Below are positions 1 to 7,612 of a DNA stretch of 19,094 nucleotides, piece by piece (position 1 is the first letter of the stretch; each line of letters starts with the position of its first letter). The notes below the pieces were generated by a model, which saw nothing but the letters and a program-made list of their open reading frames with translations, was not told the origin of the DNA and made no database searches. Both the position numbers and the translations under genes were made by a program. Location of the stretch: positions 1 to 19,094 of the forward strand of contig JAFVRU010000149.1 of NCBI GenBank assembly GCA_017504065.1. The letters are read 5' to 3'. This DNA comes from Clostridia bacterium. Its GTDB lineage: Bacteria; Bacillota; Clostridia; Christensenellales; Borkfalkiaceae.

Positions 1-171
1 ACGCTGTTGTACGCACCCGAACTCAAATTTTACAGCAATCGGATCAAGATGGACGAAAACTTCAATACCAACGTGCAAGGCTTGCATTGTTTGGGGGATT
101 CGTCGGGCTGGACGCGCGGTTTGATGATGGCGTCCGTCATGGGTGTTTTGATGGGCAGAAAACTCGTTTAA
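1..171 (+). CDS. C-terminal fragment of an FAD-dependent dehydrogenase (partial, 5' end outside window)
   Basis: Frame 1 is open from the first base to a TAA at 169-171, giving 56 residues. The segment GLHCLGDSSGWTRGLMMASV matches the C-terminal FAD-binding signature (G-D-x-x-G-x-x-R-G-x-x-x-A) of flavoprotein dehydrogenases of the COG2509 type, where the Gly-Asp contacts the FAD pyrophosphate and the following helix closes the active site. The N-terminal Rossmann motif lies outside the window, so substrate and full length cannot be judged. The gene is followed at once by a strong terminator, so it is the last gene of an upstream transcription unit and is not part of the dgt-dnaG-rpoD group. 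The family call is fairly safe; the physiological role of this family is poorly known. Confidence 0.7.
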   Translation, partial: TLLYAPELKFYSNRIKMDENFNTNVQGLHCLGDSSGWTRGLMMASVMGVLMGRKLV

Positions 172-174
172 AGC

Positions 175-204
175 AAATCCTTGCCGAATTGGCAAGGATT
201 TTTT
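175..204 (+). terminator. Intrinsic (Rho-independent) terminator after the FAD dehydrogenase gene
   Basis: A perfect 11-bp inverted repeat (AAATCCTTGCC at 175-185 and GGCAAGGATTT at 191-201) encloses a five-base GAATT loop, and a run of six T (199-204) follows. It starts only four bases after the TAA stop. This is the only convincing intrinsic terminator I found in the window. Confidence 0.93.
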
Positions 205-248
205 ATGAAAATAAAAAAATTTTTAAAAAATTTCGCTAAAAAAAAGGA

Positions 249-278
249 TTTTTAAAAGTTTTGTCGAATATATATAGT
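249..278 (+). promoter_or_regulatory. Putative promoter region of the dgt-dnaG-rpoD operon
   Basis: Bases 205-307 separate the terminator from dgt. The stretch 208-257 is rich in A and T tracts, as in an UP element. A -10-like TATAGT lies at 273-278, with TATATA at 271-276 as an alternative. The best -35 at 16-18 bp spacing is poor (TTTTTA at 249-254, three of six matches). A promoter is expected here because the preceding unit terminates at 204, but the exact boxes are uncertain. The weak -35 would suit an activator-dependent promoter. Confidence 0.45.
260..268 (+). promoter_or_regulatory. Putative Spo0A box (0A box) upstream of dgt
   Basis: TTTGTCGAA is a perfect match to the 0A-box consensus recognised by Spo0A, the master response regulator of sporulation in Bacillota. 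It lies four bases upstream of the -10-like element and 39 bases ahead of the dgt start codon. The sequence match is direct; function is inferred. One other perfect 9-mer (reverse orientation, 10314-10322) lies inside the DAHP synthase coding region, so a chance hit is possible. Position within the promoter would allow activation or repression. Confidence 0.4.
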
Positions 279-307
279 AAGTTAATCGTAAAAAGGGGGT
301 ATATATA

Positions 308-1342
308 ATGAAAGAGCAAAAGACGTTCGGTTGCGTTCGGGATTGCATTTACGCGCGGGAAGAAGAATATTTCTCGCCGTACGCCATGAAATCCGCGGAT
401 ACGCAAGGCAGAGCGCGGGAAGAAAAACGTTGCGAATTCCGCACCGATTTCCAACGCGATCGTGATAGAATTATTTACAGCAATTCTTTCAAGCGATTGA
501 AGAACAAAACGCAAGTCTTTTTCGCGCCTGAAGGGGATCATTATATCACCCGTTTAACGCATACCTTGGACGTGTCGCAGATCGCGCGCTCGATCGCGCG
601 TTCGCTCGCTTTAAACGAAGACCTTGCGGAAGCGATTGCGTTGGGGCATGACTTGGGACATACTCCGTTTGGGCACGTGGGGGAACGCGTGCTCGCCAAG
701 CTCGCCGAAAAAGGCTTTTTGCATAACGAACAATCCCTGCGCGTTGTCGACGTCATCGAAAAGGGCGGCAGGGGCTTGAATTTGACGGTCGAAGTGCGGG
801 ACGGAATACTCAATCACAAGAGCACGGGCAAACCCATGACGCTGGAAGGGGAAGCCGTTTCGATTGCCGACCGAATCGCGTACATCAATCACGATATCGA
901 AGACGCGATCCGCGCGGGAATTTTGAAAGCGGACGAGCTGCCCAAACGGCTCGTGCAAGTGCTCGGTAGAGAAACCAAGGAACGGATCAACACGGCGATT
1001 ACGGATATTTACCGCAACTCCTACGGAAAACCGTACGTGCGCATGTCGGACGAAGTCATGCAGGCGACGAACGATTTACGTAAATTCATGTTCGAGCGGG
1101 TTTACGAAGTTGCGAACAAATCCATTCAGGAGCGTTCGGAGCGTATGCTCACGCAAATGTTTGCGTATTTCAAGACCAACGTAGAAAAATTGCCCGCGCC
1201 GTATTATGGACTGTTGGAAAATTACGAAAAAGAAAGGGTGGTATGCGACTATCTTTCGGGCATGACCGATCGGTATGCGATCAGCGTATTCGAAAGCCTG
1301 TTCATTCCGTCTACGTTTTCGATTGGGGGTGTACTCTCGTGA
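308..1342 (+). CDS. dgt: dGTP triphosphohydrolase-like HD-domain protein (Dgt family)
   Basis: The 344-residue protein is an HD-superfamily phosphohydrolase of the Dgt type, which cleaves dNTPs to deoxynucleosides and triphosphate. The metal-binding residues are visible: His85 in RLTHTLD, His114-Asp115 in GHDLGHTPFGH, and Asp188 in ADRIAYINHD. A C-terminal helical domain fills about residues 230-344. The length fits the short, Firmicutes-type Dgt-like proteins rather than E. coli Dgt (505 residues). The ATG at 308 follows a GGGGG Shine-Dalgarno (295-299) by eight bases. The gene ends inside the dnaG start (GTGA overlap, 1339-1342). The dgt-dnaG-rpoD order is common in Clostridia, where dgt occupies the place of other small genes in the macromolecular synthesis operon. 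The family is certain; preference for dGTP cannot be read from sequence. Confidence 0.92.
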   Translation: MKEQKTFGCVRDCIYAREEEYFSPYAMKSADTQGRAREEKRCEFRTDFQRDRDRIIYSNSFKRLKNKTQVFFAPEGDHYITRLTHTLDVSQIARSIARSLALNEDLAEAIALGHDLGHTPFGHVGERVLAKLAEKGFLHNEQSLRVVDVIEKGGRGLNLTVEVRDGILNHKSTGKPMTLEGEAVSIADRIAYINHDIEDAIRAGILKADELPKRLVQVLGRETKERINTAITDIYRNSYGKPYVRMSDEVMQATNDLRKFMFERVYEVANKSIQERSERMLTQMFAYFKTNVEKLPAPYYGLLENYEKERVVCDYLSGMTDRYAISVFESLFIPSTFSIGGVLS

Positions 1343-3138
1343 GCGGAAAAGGATTCGATCCCGAATTTATGCGCGCGCTCAAACAAAAGAACGATATCAT
1401 CGAAGTCATCAGCGGCTACGTCTCTCTCGATCGGAAAGGGAATACGCATTGGGCTTGTTGTCCCTTTCATCACGAAAAAACTCCGTCGTTTGCAGTCAAC
1501 GAAGCCGAACAGTTTTACCATTGTTTCGGGTGCGGAGTTTCGGGCGACGTCGTTCGATTTGTGCAGGAAATAGAGTCCACCGACTTTATGGGCGCGGTAC
1601 GGATTTTGGCGGCACGGGCGAAAATGCCCGTTCCCGAAAGCAATTTCGATACCGAGCAAGCGGCTCTACTCAAAAAGAAACGGGACGCGCTCGCTTCGAT
1701 TATGCTAGATTCGGCAAGGTTTTATTTGTCTAACTTATATAGCGGCGATCGGCAAGCCGAACCGCATTTGCAGTACATCGCAAACCGCAAAATGTCGCCG
1801 ACTACGGTGAAAAAATTCGGACTCGGCGCGTCGCTCGACTTCTTCTCGTTGCCCGAATATTTACAGGATAAGGGTTATCACCGCCAAGACCTTTTGGATA
1901 GCGGCGTGGTTACGGAAAGCAAGAACGGGAAGCTCGTGGACGGACAAGCGGGGCGGTTGATTTTCCCGATTATCAACGCGTTTGACGAAGTCGTGGCATT
2001 CGGCGGACGTTTGCTCGAAAAATCCGATTTTGCGAAATACAAGAACACGAAAGAAACGCTATTGTTCAATAAGAGCAAAACGCTGTATAATATTAACCTT
2101 TTGAAGAAGCTCAAACGCGAGCAGCCGATCAAGGAAGTGATCATCGTCGAAGGGTATATGGACACGATTTCCTTATACCAAGCGGGATTTAAGAACGTCG
2201 TGGCGTCGATGGGCACTTCGCTGACCAAAGAACAGGCTCGGCTCGTCAAGCGGTATTCGGAAAACGTTTTGATTAGTTACGACGGGGATTTCGCTGGACA
2301 AAAAGCCGATTTGCGCGGCTTGGAAATTTTAAACGACGAGCATTTGAACGTACGCGTCGTACCCATGCCCGACGGGCTCGATCCCGACGACGTAGTCAAA
2401 CAGGGCGCTGCCGAGTATCAAAAATGTTTGGACGCGGCGATGCCGCTTGTCGATTATAAAATTCACGCTTTGGAGCGGAAGTACAATCTCTCGAAAACGG
2501 AAGAAAAACGTCGGTTTGTGGCGGAAGCCGTAAAAATCGTTTCGGAAGAAGAAAGCGAAGCGGTCAAGGAAGAACTCACCCGAAAGCTTTCGAAAAAAAC
2601 GGGGATTACCTTCCAAGCCTTGGAACGGGATATGCGGAACGTGCCCAAGGAAAAAACAGCGGAAATGATTTTGCCCAAAGAAAAACTCGCGGAAACGGCG
2701 GCGGGCGCGGACAAGCAAAAAAAGGCGATCCGATTTATTTTGGCGGCGAAGCTGTTTTCCGCGGAGTACGCGAAAGACTACGACGTGAGCGGATTGACGC
2801 TTGCAGACGAAACGCATAACACCGTGCGGGAGTATATACTCGAACGGGAACGCGCTAGCGAAAGGATTCGTCCGAGCGAGCTGTTTGAATTGCTACCCGA
2901 AAACGATAACGAACTCAACGAGATTCTCGATTTGAACTACGGCGACAAGTTGACGGGTGAGAAAGCGGAACGTTTTTTCAAAGACAGCGCGAAAACGTTG
3001 GAGCGGGACGCGCTCAACGCGAAAATGACGGCGCTCAATAGCGAGTTCAACCGCACTCAAGACGAAGCTACGCGGAAAGAAATCGCGAAGCAAATCAACG
3101 AAATTATCAAACAGCTCAATGCGTTAAAACGCAAATAA
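1339..3138 (+). CDS. dnaG: DNA primase DnaG
   Basis: The 599-residue protein is the primase that lays RNA primers for DNA replication. The N-terminal CHC2 zinc finger has ligands Cys41, His44, Cys62 and Cys65 (CPFHHEKTPSF, then YHCFGCG). The TOPRIM catalytic core is clear: EGYMD from Glu271 and YDGDFAG around Asp315-Asp317 carry the metal-binding acidic residues. About residues 420-599 are a helical, charged C-terminal region that in relatives binds the replicative helicase. Length matches the B. subtilis enzyme (603). I chose GTG at 1339 because GGGGG at 1325-1329 sits nine bases upstream and the protein then starts with the usual short leader before the zinc finger. An in-frame ATG at 1243 would add 32 residues encoded inside dgt that do not look like DnaG. 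It overlaps dgt by four bases, suggesting translational coupling. Confidence 0.97.
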   Translation: MSGKGFDPEFMRALKQKNDIIEVISGYVSLDRKGNTHWACCPFHHEKTPSFAVNEAEQFYHCFGCGVSGDVVRFVQEIESTDFMGAVRILAARAKMPVPESNFDTEQAALLKKKRDALASIMLDSARFYLSNLYSGDRQAEPHLQYIANRKMSPTTVKKFGLGASLDFFSLPEYLQDKGYHRQDLLDSGVVTESKNGKLVDGQAGRLIFPIINAFDEVVAFGGRLLEKSDFAKYKNTKETLLFNKSKTLYNINLLKKLKREQPIKEVIIVEGYMDTISLYQAGFKNVVASMGTSLTKEQARLVKRYSENVLISYDGDFAGQKADLRGLEILNDEHLNVRVVPMPDGLDPDDVVKQGAAEYQKCLDAAMPLVDYKIHALERKYNLSKTEEKRRFVAEAVKIVSEEESEAVKEELTRKLSKKTGITFQALERDMRNVPKEKTAEMILPKEKLAETAAGADKQKKAIRFILAAKLFSAEYAKDYDVSGLTLADETHNTVREYILERERASERIRPSELFELLPENDNELNEILDLNYGDKLTGEKAERFFKDSAKTLERDALNAKMTALNSEFNRTQDEATRKEIAKQINEIIKQLNALKRK

Positions 3139-3189
3139 ACGAAAGGAAGAACAGGGAACTGTTTTTGGATATAAACGGAGGATAAAAAG

Positions 3190-4245
3190 ATGAACGTATC
3201 CGAGCAAAAACTGAATGAAATTTTGGCAGGGATCATCAACAACTACGGCAAGAAAGGGAGTATTTCGACCAACGCGCTCTGCGATATTATGGAGAAATAC
3301 GACACGAACGCGAACCAAATCGATTACGTGTATAAATCGCTTGGAGAAGCGGGAATTCAAATCGTTGACGAAGACCAACGGGATAAGGAGCTCTTTGAAC
3401 AGGCTTTGTCGGACATTGGTTTAGACGATCCCGTCAAGATGTATTTAAAAGACATCGGTAGAGTGCCTTTGCTTTCCGCGGACGAAGAAGTCGATCTTGC
3501 AAAGCGTATGCAGGAAGAAGACGAAGCCGCGAAAAAACGTTTGTCCGAAGCCAACTTGCGGCTTGTCGTTTCGATTGCGAAACGTTACGTCGGACAGGGT
3601 ATGCTCTTTCTCGACTTGATTCAGGAAGGGAACTTGGGCTTGATGAAAGCGGTGGAGAAATTCGATTACCAAAAAGGGTTTAAGTTCTCTACGTACGCAA
3701 CGTGGTGGATTCGTCAATCGATCACTCGCGCAATCGCCGATCAGGCGCGTACCATTCGTATTCCCGTGCACATGGTCGAAACGATTAACAAACTCACGCG
3801 GGTACAACGCGTGTTGTTACAGGAATTCGGCCGTGAACCCACGCCCGCAGAAATTGCGGAAAAAATGGGAGTAACGGAAGATCGGGTTCGGGAAATTCAA
3901 AAGATCGCGCAAGACCCCGTTTCGTTGGAAACGCCGATCGGGGAAGAAGAAGACAGCCACTTGGGCGACTTTATCGAAGACGTAAAAACCAAAACGCCGG
4001 GCGAATCGGTTGCGGATACGATGCTCAAGGAACAGCTTCTCGGCGTGCTCGATACCCTGACGCCGCGCGAAGAAAAAGTGCTCCGTCTCCGCTATGGAAT
4101 CGACGACGGAAAACCCCGTACGCTCGAAGAAGTCGGTAGGGAGTTCAACGTTACGAGAGAACGTATCCGTCAGATCGAAGCGAAAGCGCTCCGTAAACTC
4201 CGCCACCCGTCGCGTAGCAAGAAACTCAAAGATTTTCTCGAATAA
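3190..4245 (+). CDS. rpoD: Primary RNA polymerase sigma factor SigA/RpoD
   Basis: The 351-residue protein is the housekeeping sigma-70 factor. A short region 1.1-like segment (residues 1-60) is followed by region 1.2 (DPVKMYLKDIG), region 2 (about 114-190) with ANLRLVVSIAKRYVGQG, the -10 recognition and melting segment FSTYATWWIRQSI, region 3 (about 190-270), and region 4 (about 285-351) with the -35-recognition helix-turn-helix TLEEVGREFNVTRERIRQIE. The compact size matches B. subtilis SigA (371) and lacks the large non-conserved insert of proteobacterial RpoD. A canonical GGAGG (3177-3181) lies eight bases before the ATG. It is 51 bases downstream of dnaG and shares one base with trmK (TAATG). 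Confidence 0.98.
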   Translation: MNVSEQKLNEILAGIINNYGKKGSISTNALCDIMEKYDTNANQIDYVYKSLGEAGIQIVDEDQRDKELFEQALSDIGLDDPVKMYLKDIGRVPLLSADEEVDLAKRMQEEDEAAKKRLSEANLRLVVSIAKRYVGQGMLFLDLIQEGNLGLMKAVEKFDYQKGFKFSTYATWWIRQSITRAIADQARTIRIPVHMVETINKLTRVQRVLLQEFGREPTPAEIAEKMGVTEDRVREIQKIAQDPVSLETPIGEEEDSHLGDFIEDVKTKTPGESVADTMLKEQLLGVLDTLTPREEKVLRLRYGIDDGKPRTLEEVGREFNVTRERIRQIEAKALRKLRHPSRSKKLKDFLE

Positions 4246-4928
4246 TGGGCTACGGAAAACGGATTGATACGCTTTGCTCGCTGTTGACGGAGTCGAAGAC
4301 GTTCGCGGACGTGGGCTGTGATCACGGTTACTGTTCGGAGTATATGCTGAAAAACGGGCTTTGCGAGAAAGCCATTCTTTCGGATATCAGCAAGGGCAGT
4401 TTGCAAAAAGCGGAAACGCTGCTTTGGGAATACGTGGCAAGTGGCAGGGCGGTGGCGGTACTCGGCGACGGGTTTTACGGCGTGCCGTCGGACACGGAGC
4501 AAGTCCTGATTGCGGGCATGGGCGGTAGTGAAATGGTGTCCATACTCTCCGATAAAACGTACGGGTTCATGCCGTTGCGGTTTGTGTTGCAACCCATGCA
4601 CGACGCGGAGAAATTGCGGCGGTATTTGCTCGAAAACGGCGGGTATATCGAACGGGATTTCACCTTTCAGGACGGCAAGTTCTACGACGTGATTTGCGGC
4701 GGTAGAGAGGACAAAACGCATACGACGCCCGCGTATTCCGAAGCGGAATATGAATTCGGTCGGGAGAATTTACAAACGATGCCGAAAGCGTTTGTCGCAC
4801 GTACGGAAAAGCAACTGAAAAACGCGATCGGGTATTTGGCGTTTCCCGATCTGCAAGCGGAAAGTCGGGCGGAATTGGAAACGCGCAAGAAAAAATTAGA
4901 AGGGGTATTGAACGGTGCAATTAAGTGA
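4245..4928 (+). CDS. trmK: tRNA (adenine(22)-N(1))-methyltransferase TrmK
   Basis: This 227-residue SAM-dependent methyltransferase belongs to the TrmK (YqfN) family, which methylates N1 of A22 in tRNA. The Rossmann-like N-terminal domain carries the SAM-binding glycine motif ADVGCDHGY (residues 21-29), a downstream LSDIS segment for the ribose, and the family motif IAGMGG (89-94). A helical, charged C-terminal domain (about 160-227) is expected to contact tRNA, as in B. subtilis TrmK. Its start codon shares the last A of the rpoD stop codon, so it is probably translated by coupling. It overlaps the following Nif3-like gene by 14 bases. The sigA-trmK-yqfO neighbourhood is known from Bacillus and supports the call. 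Confidence 0.93.
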   Translation: MGYGKRIDTLCSLLTESKTFADVGCDHGYCSEYMLKNGLCEKAILSDISKGSLQKAETLLWEYVASGRAVAVLGDGFYGVPSDTEQVLIAGMGGSEMVSILSDKTYGFMPLRFVLQPMHDAEKLRRYLLENGGYIERDFTFQDGKFYDVICGGREDKTHTTPAYSEAEYEFGRENLQTMPKAFVARTEKQLKNAIGYLAFPDLQAESRAELETRKKKLEGVLNGAIK

Positions 4929-5727
4929 AATTTACAAAATTGCGGACGCGATCGCTCCCAAACGGTTGAGCGACGAGATTTGTCAAAATCCCGATTGGTA
5001 CGACAACAGCGGGATCTTGCTCGACGCGGGCGAAGAAATTCAAGGCGTTTTGTTCTCTTTGGATTGGAGCTTGGAAGCGGTAGACGCGGCGATTGCCGCG
5101 GGTGCGAATTTGATCGTTACCCACCATCCCGCGATTTACGGAAAGCTCGCAAACGCGCGCTATGACGACGAAAGTATGACGGGAAAAAAGCTCGTGAAAT
5201 GCTTGCGAAACGGGATTTCGGTGATTTCCATGCACTTGAATTTGGACTTGGCGGACGGCGGCACGGACGAAAGTCTGATGCAAGGGATTATGCGTTCGGC
5301 GGGTTCGAACGACGGCGCGGGGAAAGCGGAAATTTTACATTCGGTATCCGCAGGCGGGTACGGCAGAGCTTACGACGTTCCGCGAATCGCATTGAAAACG
5401 CTCGCGGAGAACATGAAAAAGACCTTTTCGACCGATCGGGTAAGCGTATACGCAAACGGCGTGGAAACGGTTATGCGGGTAGCGAGTTTTTGCGGCGGCG
5501 GCGCGGACGAAGCGTCGGTACTGTTCGCGAAACGGCAGGGCGCAAACGCGATCGTTTCGTCCGATTTTAAACACCACGTATTGACTTTGGCTCGGGAATC
5601 GGGGTTGGCGGTGATTACGCTCACCCATTACGCGTCCGAGAATTATGGATTTGAAAAATTTTATGAAAAAATTCGTCGGCAGGTGGAAATTCCGTGCTTC
5701 TATCACACGGATTACGCGCTGCTTTGA
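4915..5727 (+). CDS. Nif3-like dinuclear metal centre protein (YqfO/DUF34 family)
   Basis: The 270-residue protein belongs to the Nif3/YqfO family (sometimes labelled GTP cyclohydrolase 1 type 2), a hexameric metal-binding family without a settled reaction. The two-metal ligand set is present: His70-His71 in VTHHPAIY, Asp111 in HLNLDLADGGTD, and His238 and Glu242 in THYASE, with another histidine pair in SSDFKHH (220-221). It is the short form without the PII-like insert that makes B. subtilis YqfO about 370 residues. The GTG start at 4915 is supported by GGGG at 4902-4905, nine bases upstream, and lies inside the trmK 3' end. Adjacency to trmK and to a C4 zinc-ribbon protein is a recurrent arrangement in Bacillota, hinting at RNA- or metal-related work, but the function is unknown. 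Confidence 0.9.
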   Translation: MQLSEIYKIADAIAPKRLSDEICQNPDWYDNSGILLDAGEEIQGVLFSLDWSLEAVDAAIAAGANLIVTHHPAIYGKLANARYDDESMTGKKLVKCLRNGISVISMHLNLDLADGGTDESLMQGIMRSAGSNDGAGKAEILHSVSAGGYGRAYDVPRIALKTLAENMKKTFSTDRVSVYANGVETVMRVASFCGGGADEASVLFAKRQGANAIVSSDFKHHVLTLARESGLAVITLTHYASENYGFEKFYEKIRRQVEIPCFYHTDYALL

Positions 5728-5744
5728 CGGTAAGGAGTTAGGAT

Positions 5745-6446
5745 ATGTCACAATTACAAGCTATTTTGAAGTATCAGGAAGTCGACCAGAAGTTGTACAA
5801 GCTGGAACGGGAACTTGCGGGCTCGGAAGAACGCAAGGAATACGTGAAGATCAAGAAATTCTTAGAAGGCGCGCCTGAAAAGTTGGATTCTTTGGAAGTC
5901 AAAGCGACCGCATTGAAAACGGAAGCGGTAGAATTGACGAAAAAGTATTTGGAAACGGAAGAAAATTTGAAAGAATTCGATCATTTGGAAGAATTGATCA
6001 AGGGCGGCGCGGACATTTCTTTCTATCAAAAGAAAGCGCAATCTATCGTCGATCAGTTGAAGAAGATCAAAGCGGATTTGAACGCGTTGACGGAAAACAT
6101 CAAGGCGACGGACGCGGAGTATCAAAAGCTCAAGAAACAAGTCATTTCCGCGCAAAAACAATACGGGGAAGTTTCCGAAAAATATAAGGCGGTCAAGACG
6201 GCTCGCGACGCCGAACGCAAGGAGATCGAAGCGGAGCTTTCGGGCTTGGCGAGCGACGTTCCCGCGGCGATGATGGAAGTCTATCAAACCAAACGGAAGG
6301 AGCGGATTTTCCCCGTCGTGGGCGAATTGACGGGCAATCGTTGTCCCTATTGCAGTATGGAACCCCCGCTCGCAGCTCGGAATAAGCTGACGGGCGGCGG
6401 CACGATCGAGTGCGACAACTGTCATCGGTTGATATTCGGCTCGTAA
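5745..6446 (+). CDS. Coiled-coil protein with C-terminal C4 zinc ribbon (COG1579/CdsZ family)
   Basis: The 233-residue protein has a long, charged, heptad-like helical region (about residues 1-185) and a C-terminal zinc ribbon with ligands Cys200, Cys203, Cys223 and Cys226 (CPYC and CDNC). This is the layout of the COG1579 family, helical hairpins ending in a zinc ribbon that are thought to bind nucleic acid or act as scaffolds. There is no signal peptide or membrane segment, so it should be cytosolic. AAGGAG at 5732-5737 sits seven bases before the ATG. The gene follows the Nif3-like gene by 17 bases, as in many Bacillota genomes, so the two probably share a transcript. The molecular role is not established. 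Confidence 0.87.
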   Translation: MSQLQAILKYQEVDQKLYKLERELAGSEERKEYVKIKKFLEGAPEKLDSLEVKATALKTEAVELTKKYLETEENLKEFDHLEELIKGGADISFYQKKAQSIVDQLKKIKADLNALTENIKATDAEYQKLKKQVISAQKQYGEVSEKYKAVKTARDAERKEIEAELSGLASDVPAAMMEVYQTKRKERIFPVVGELTGNRCPYCSMEPPLAARNKLTGGGTIECDNCHRLIFGS

Positions 6447-6485
6447 AATCGGCACGTTTTTCGTAGCGGTTGCATACGATACAAC

Positions 6486-7553
6486 GTGCAAAAAGTTCAA
6501 GCGAAGATTTGTTTACAACATATTCGGCAAAACGCCGAGAAATTTCAAGCCTTGACGGGCAAACGGCTGTATGCGGTGGTCAAAGCCAACGCCTACGGAC
6601 ACGGAGCGGAAGAAGTCGTCAACGCTTTGGAGAGCATAGCGGACGGGTTTGCCGTTGCGCTCATCGACGAAGCGTTGGAAATTCGCGCCGCGGCTTGCGG
6701 TAAGGAGATTTTGGTGCTCACGCCGCCCGTGAACGCAGGGGAAGCGCTCGCATTGGCGGAGAACGGGTTTTCCGTTTGCGTGCCCGATCTTTGGACGGCG
6801 AAGCTGCTTGTCGGCGTTTGCGAAAAATACCGTTTGACGGCGCGGGCGCATTTGAAAGGAAATACGGGCATGAACCGTTACGGAATGGAGCTTGCCGAAC
6901 TGAAAACCGTCTGCGCGTTTTTGCGCGACAACCCGTTCGTGCGGGTGCAGGGTTTGTATTCCCATCTCTACGGCTCGGACGTGCAAAGCGCCGATGCGCA
7001 ACGGCTGCGTTTTTTGCAAATGCAAGCGGTTTGCAAACGGAGTTTTCCTAACGCGGTTTGCCATTTGAGCGCGACGTTTGGGGCGTTGCTTGGCAAGGCG
7101 TTTCACTTCGACGGCGTGCGGATCGGGCTCGGATTATACGGGTATTTACCGAGCGGAATTTCGGGGAGCGCGCTTCAGCGGGGCGAAGCCTTAAATTTGC
7201 AAAAAGCCATGACCGTGTACGCGACGACGGTTGTAAATCGGAAAATCGAGTACGGCGGCGTAGGCTACGGGAGCACGCTTTCAAAGCGGGAATTGGCGGA
7301 ATGCGCAAACGTGCACGTTTGCCGTTTCGGCTATGCGGACGGATTTTTGCGGCGGCGGGAAAACGGAGTTGACGGTTGGACGAAGCTCGCGAATAATTTG
7401 TGCATGGACGCGTGTATCCGCAAAGGCATAGCGGAGCGGGGCGGGCTCGTGCCCGTCATGACGGACGCGGCGGCTACGGCGGCGCAAACGGGAACGATTG
7501 CATACGAAGTTTTGTGCGCGGCGACGCGGCGGGCGGAATTCGTATACGAATAA
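6486..7553 (+). CDS. alr: Alanine racemase, divergent with a shortened C-terminal domain
   Basis: The 355-residue protein is a fold-type III PLP enzyme predicted to interconvert L- and D-alanine for peptidoglycan. Visible landmarks are the PLP lysine Lys33 in VVKANAYGHG, TGMNRYG with the active-site arginine, GLYSHLYGSD, VRIGLGLYGY, the opposing catalytic tyrosine in VGYGST, and CMD in the C-terminal barrel. It departs from typical Alr in several ways. It starts almost directly at the first barrel strand; the usual PLP-phosphate Asn-Ser segment reads SATFGAL; and the C-terminal domain is compressed around CMD. The GTG at 6486 is the earliest in-frame start and has no clear Shine-Dalgarno, so the start is uncertain. 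A 39-base gap after the zinc-ribbon gene shows no terminator. It could be a specialised paralogue. Confidence 0.83.
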   Translation: MQKVQAKICLQHIRQNAEKFQALTGKRLYAVVKANAYGHGAEEVVNALESIADGFAVALIDEALEIRAAACGKEILVLTPPVNAGEALALAENGFSVCVPDLWTAKLLVGVCEKYRLTARAHLKGNTGMNRYGMELAELKTVCAFLRDNPFVRVQGLYSHLYGSDVQSADAQRLRFLQMQAVCKRSFPNAVCHLSATFGALLGKAFHFDGVRIGLGLYGYLPSGISGSALQRGEALNLQKAMTVYATTVVNRKIEYGGVGYGSTLSKRELAECANVHVCRFGYADGFLRRRENGVDGWTKLANNLCMDACIRKGIAERGGLVPVMTDAAATAAQTGTIAYEVLCAATRRAEFVYE

Positions 7554-7563
7554 AGGAAAAGCA

Positions 7564-7583
7564 CCGAACGGACAAACGTTCGG
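7564..7583 (+). other. Short intergenic hairpin between alr and the membrane-protein gene
   Basis: CCGAACG (7564-7570) and CGTTCGG (7577-7583) form a perfect seven-base-pair stem around GACAAA. No T tract follows, so it is not an intrinsic terminator. It could be an mRNA processing or stabilising element in the 59-base gap, or chance. Confidence 0.4.
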
Positions 7584-7612
7584 AATACAATACGTAGGAG
7601 AAAAATACGGAT

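Noticed and set aside
205..255. A 16-codon reading frame (MKIKKFLKNFAKKKDF) with AAGGA six bases upstream, encoding a lysine-rich amphipathic peptide.
   Set aside because: Its ribosome site lies in the 3' arm and T run of the terminator, the composition follows from A/T tracts, and the expected operon promoter lies downstream of it. Conservation would be needed to revive it.
1243..1338. A longer DnaG starting at the ATG at 1243.
   Set aside because: The extra 32 residues are encoded inside dgt in another frame and look unlike DnaG; the GTG at 1339 has a well-placed GGGGG and gives the normal length.
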